In this document: positions 6,399 through 7,758 of the stretch, one piece after another
Numbering within the stretch: the first letter of the stretch is position 1
Layout: the number at the start of each line of letters is the position of its first letter
Made by a program: the position numbers and the translations under genes
Notes under the pieces: model-generated
What the model was told of the DNA's origin: nothing
Database searches by the model: none
What the model saw: the letters and a program-made list of their open reading frames with translations, nothing else
From: Burkholderiales bacterium
GTDB lineage: Bacteria > Pseudomonadota > Gammaproteobacteria > Burkholderiales > Usitatibacteraceae
Length of the DNA stretch: 7,758 bases
Reading direction: 5' to 3'
Assembly: GCA_014378085.1 (NCBI GenBank)
Contig: JACMOJ010000106.1
Location: 1 to 7,758, forward strand

Positions 6399-7169
6399 CT
6401 ACAAATTGAGGCTACGCTGGGCGCGAACTTCATAGCCCGGAAGCGCCAGCACGCGAACTTGAACGCTTTTAAGCTGCGAACCTCCGGGAATTTTAAACCG
6501 ACCGTCGATTTTTTGGTAAAACCGGAATTCGATTGTACCGCCTGCCGCTCGTAATTGGGCTTCTTCTGGAAAGCTCAGCACAGTTGGCGTCGCGACGCCT
6601 GGCACCTGGATCCTCGCGATGACTTGCACCTTGCCCTTGAAATCCTGCTTGCGTTGCCCACCCTGCGTCACTAACAGCCTATACCGGAACTCGTTCGGTA
6701 GCGCATCGGCTTCTACTTTGAAATTCTGGATGGCAAATCCGTCAGGAACACTGCCGGACGACATTACGTTGCGCAAAAAGCCGAGGTCTTCCTTGAGTCC
6801 AGCATTCTCTTCTTGCAACTGGGTCAAGTTTTTGGTCAGCTCTGCTTGCGCGGCGTTCTCGACTTTGAGCTGACTCTGTTTGTCGTTCAACGCTGACTTC
6901 GTCGTCTCGAAACTTTGTTTAAGACGCGCGTTTTCGGTTGTCAGTGCTGCGATCTGCGCCGTTGCCTCTTCACGGCTAAACCCGGTGATCCGGTAGCTGT
7001 TGTCGACAATTACCCACGCGATTGCGCCAGCGACGCCCATCGCCACACCGTAGCCGGCCAGCTTGACGTACCACGGCACATGCGATCGAATCGCCACTTT
7101 TTCCGAGCGAATGCCAATCTTGGAGCGAATCTTGCGCCAAGATCCGCGTAGTTTCATCTGGCTCAGCAT
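6399..7169 (-). CDS. Single-pass membrane protein with coiled coil (DUF6776-like)
   Basis: A 256-residue protein without known enzyme motifs. A basic cytoplasmic tail (residues 1-33, many Arg/Lys) leads into one membrane helix at about 34-55 (WYVKLAGYGVAMGVAGAIAWVIV). A likely periplasmic coiled coil follows at about 65-130 (EEATAQIAALTTENARLKQS, ending LQEENAGLKEDLGFLRNVMS), then a beta-rich domain at about 143-256 (FAIQNFKVEADALPNEFRYRLLV). I recognise it as resembling the DUF6776 family, found beside bactofilin genes in betaproteobacteria; its function is not known to me. The tight 18-bp spacing to the bactofilin suggests a membrane anchor or periplasmic partner of the filament, which is inference. 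The start is uncertain: ATG at 7169 has no clear Shine-Dalgarno, and Met5 at 7157 is equally possible. It lies downstream of the rpsI terminator, so it needs its own promoter or readthrough. Confidence 0.86.
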   Translation of the reverse strand: MLSQMKLRGSWRKIRSKIGIRSEKVAIRSHVPWYVKLAGYGVAMGVAGAIAWVIVDNSYRITGFSREEATAQIAALTTENARLKQSFETTKSALNDKQSQLKVENAAQAELTKNLTQLQEENAGLKEDLGFLRNVMSSGSVPDGFAIQNFKVEADALPNEFRYRLLVTQGGQRKQDFKGKVQVIARIQVPGVATPTVLSFPEEAQLRAAGGTIEFRFYQKIDGRFKIPGGSQLKSVQVRVLALPGYEVRAQRSLNL

Positions 7170-7268
7170 AGGCGGCTACGAACGCTGCTCGATTTGGTGG
7201 TGGGTCGAATACAAAGGGGCAGCGTGCGCGCTGTCGCCTCGCCCCAACAAACGTTGGAGCCACTAAGT

Positions 7269-7297
7269 GCAAAAAGCCGCGTAAGGCGGCTTTTTGC
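7269..7297 (-). terminator. Rho-independent terminator after rpsI
   Basis: GCAAAAAGCCGC, loop CTTAC, GCGGCTTTTTGC on the minus strand: a perfect 12-bp stem with the T-run inside its A/T part. It begins 28 bp after the rpsI stop codon and closes the rplM-rpsI operon. Its symmetry means it could work in both directions. Confidence 0.92.
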
Positions 7298-7324
7298 TTT
7301 GTTTCGACGTTGCCGAATCGCCAA

Positions 7325-7717
7325 TTAGCGCTTCGAGAATTGCTTGCGGCGGCGGGCTTTGTGCAAACCAACCTTTTTACGTTCAACTTCGCGCGCGTCA
7401 CGCGTAACCAAGCCCGCTTTTGACAACTGCGGCTTCAAGGTTGCGTCATAGTCAATCAGCGCGCGGGTAATACCGTGACGCACCGCGCCGGCCTGACCAG
7501 ATTCGCCGCCACCAAACACGTTGACCATGATGTCAAACGTATCAACGTTACCCGTCAATTCGAGGGGCTGGCGAGCAACCATGCGGCCAGTCTCACGAGA
7601 AAAATAGACGTCAATTGGCTTATCGTTGACAACAATGTTGCCCTTACCGGGCTTAATGAAGACTCGTGCAACCGCGCTCTTGCGGCGACCCGTACCATAG
7701 TGATATTTACCGACCAT
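7325..7717 (-). CDS. rpsI: 30S ribosomal protein S9 (uS9)
   Basis: A small-subunit ribosomal protein whose C-terminal tail reaches the P-site tRNA. It is 130 residues, full length. Family marks are [13 protein letters not shown] near the N-terminus, [21 protein letters not shown] in the middle, and the basic tail [12 protein letters not shown] ending in the invariant SKR. AAGGA lies about 8 nt before the ATG. It begins 11 bp after the end of rplM, the standard rplM-rpsI operon order, and is followed by a terminator. Confidence 0.99.
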   Translation of the reverse strand: MVGKYHYGTGRRKSAVARVFIKPGKGNIVVNDKPIDVYFSRETGRMVARQPLELTGNVDTFDIMVNVFGGGESGQAGAVRHGITRALIDYDATLKPQLSKAGLVTRDAREVERKKVGLHKARRRKQFSKR

Positions 7718-7728
7718 TTTCGGGTTCC

Positions 7729-7758
7729 TTAAATCGAGAGTTCTTTGGGTTGCTGCGC
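7729..7758 (-). CDS. rplM: 50S ribosomal protein L13 (uL13), last nine codons
   Basis: The minus strand from 7758 reads AQQPKELSI then TAA at 7731-7729. This matches the usual L13 ending (E. coli ends ...HAAQQPQVLDI) and lies 11 bp before rpsI, where rplM is expected. Only the C-terminus is present; the gene continues beyond the window, so its start, leader and promoter cannot be seen. Confidence 0.93.
   Translation of the reverse strand, partial: AQQPKELSI

Overview
The window looks like chromosomal DNA from a betaproteobacterium, probably Burkholderiales. This rests on the run rplM-rpsI, a DUF6776-type membrane coiled-coil protein, a bactofilin and erpA, and on a PsrA-type regulator beside a FadE-type acyl-CoA dehydrogenase. 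Genus and species cannot be named from this sequence alone. Every gene I can support lies on the minus strand, so the biological reading order is from high to low coordinates. I see no mobile elements, CRISPR arrays, tRNA or rRNA genes.

Reading order: (1) the last nine codons of rplM (uL13) and complete rpsI (uS9), closed by a strong hairpin terminator at 7269-7297. (2) A three-gene cluster: a single-pass membrane protein with a coiled coil (DUF6776-like), a bactofilin, and erpA (Fe-S carrier), closed by a UUCG-loop terminator at 5516-5542. (3) A 911-residue exported zinc metalloprotease (metzincin-like, HEVGHTLGFRH plus a Met-turn SVMDY). (4) A small 43-codon gene for a very basic protein, not recognised, with its own Shine-Dalgarno, a possible promoter and a terminator. 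(5) A psrA-like TetR repressor gene with a perfect 20-bp palindrome of the PsrA-box type just downstream of a TTGACA promoter element, followed after 62 bp by fadE, which runs off the window at base 1.

Functionally the window holds ribosomal protein genes, a cell-envelope/cytoskeleton pair (bactofilin and membrane coiled coil), Fe-S cluster delivery, a secreted protease, and a fatty-acid degradation unit. In that last unit the repressor probably controls itself and the acyl-CoA dehydrogenase through the palindrome. The two least explained items are the 43-residue basic protein and the possible partnership between the coiled-coil membrane protein and the bactofilin. I did not find a clear-cut novel defence or mobile system; most of the window is ordinary chromosomal content.
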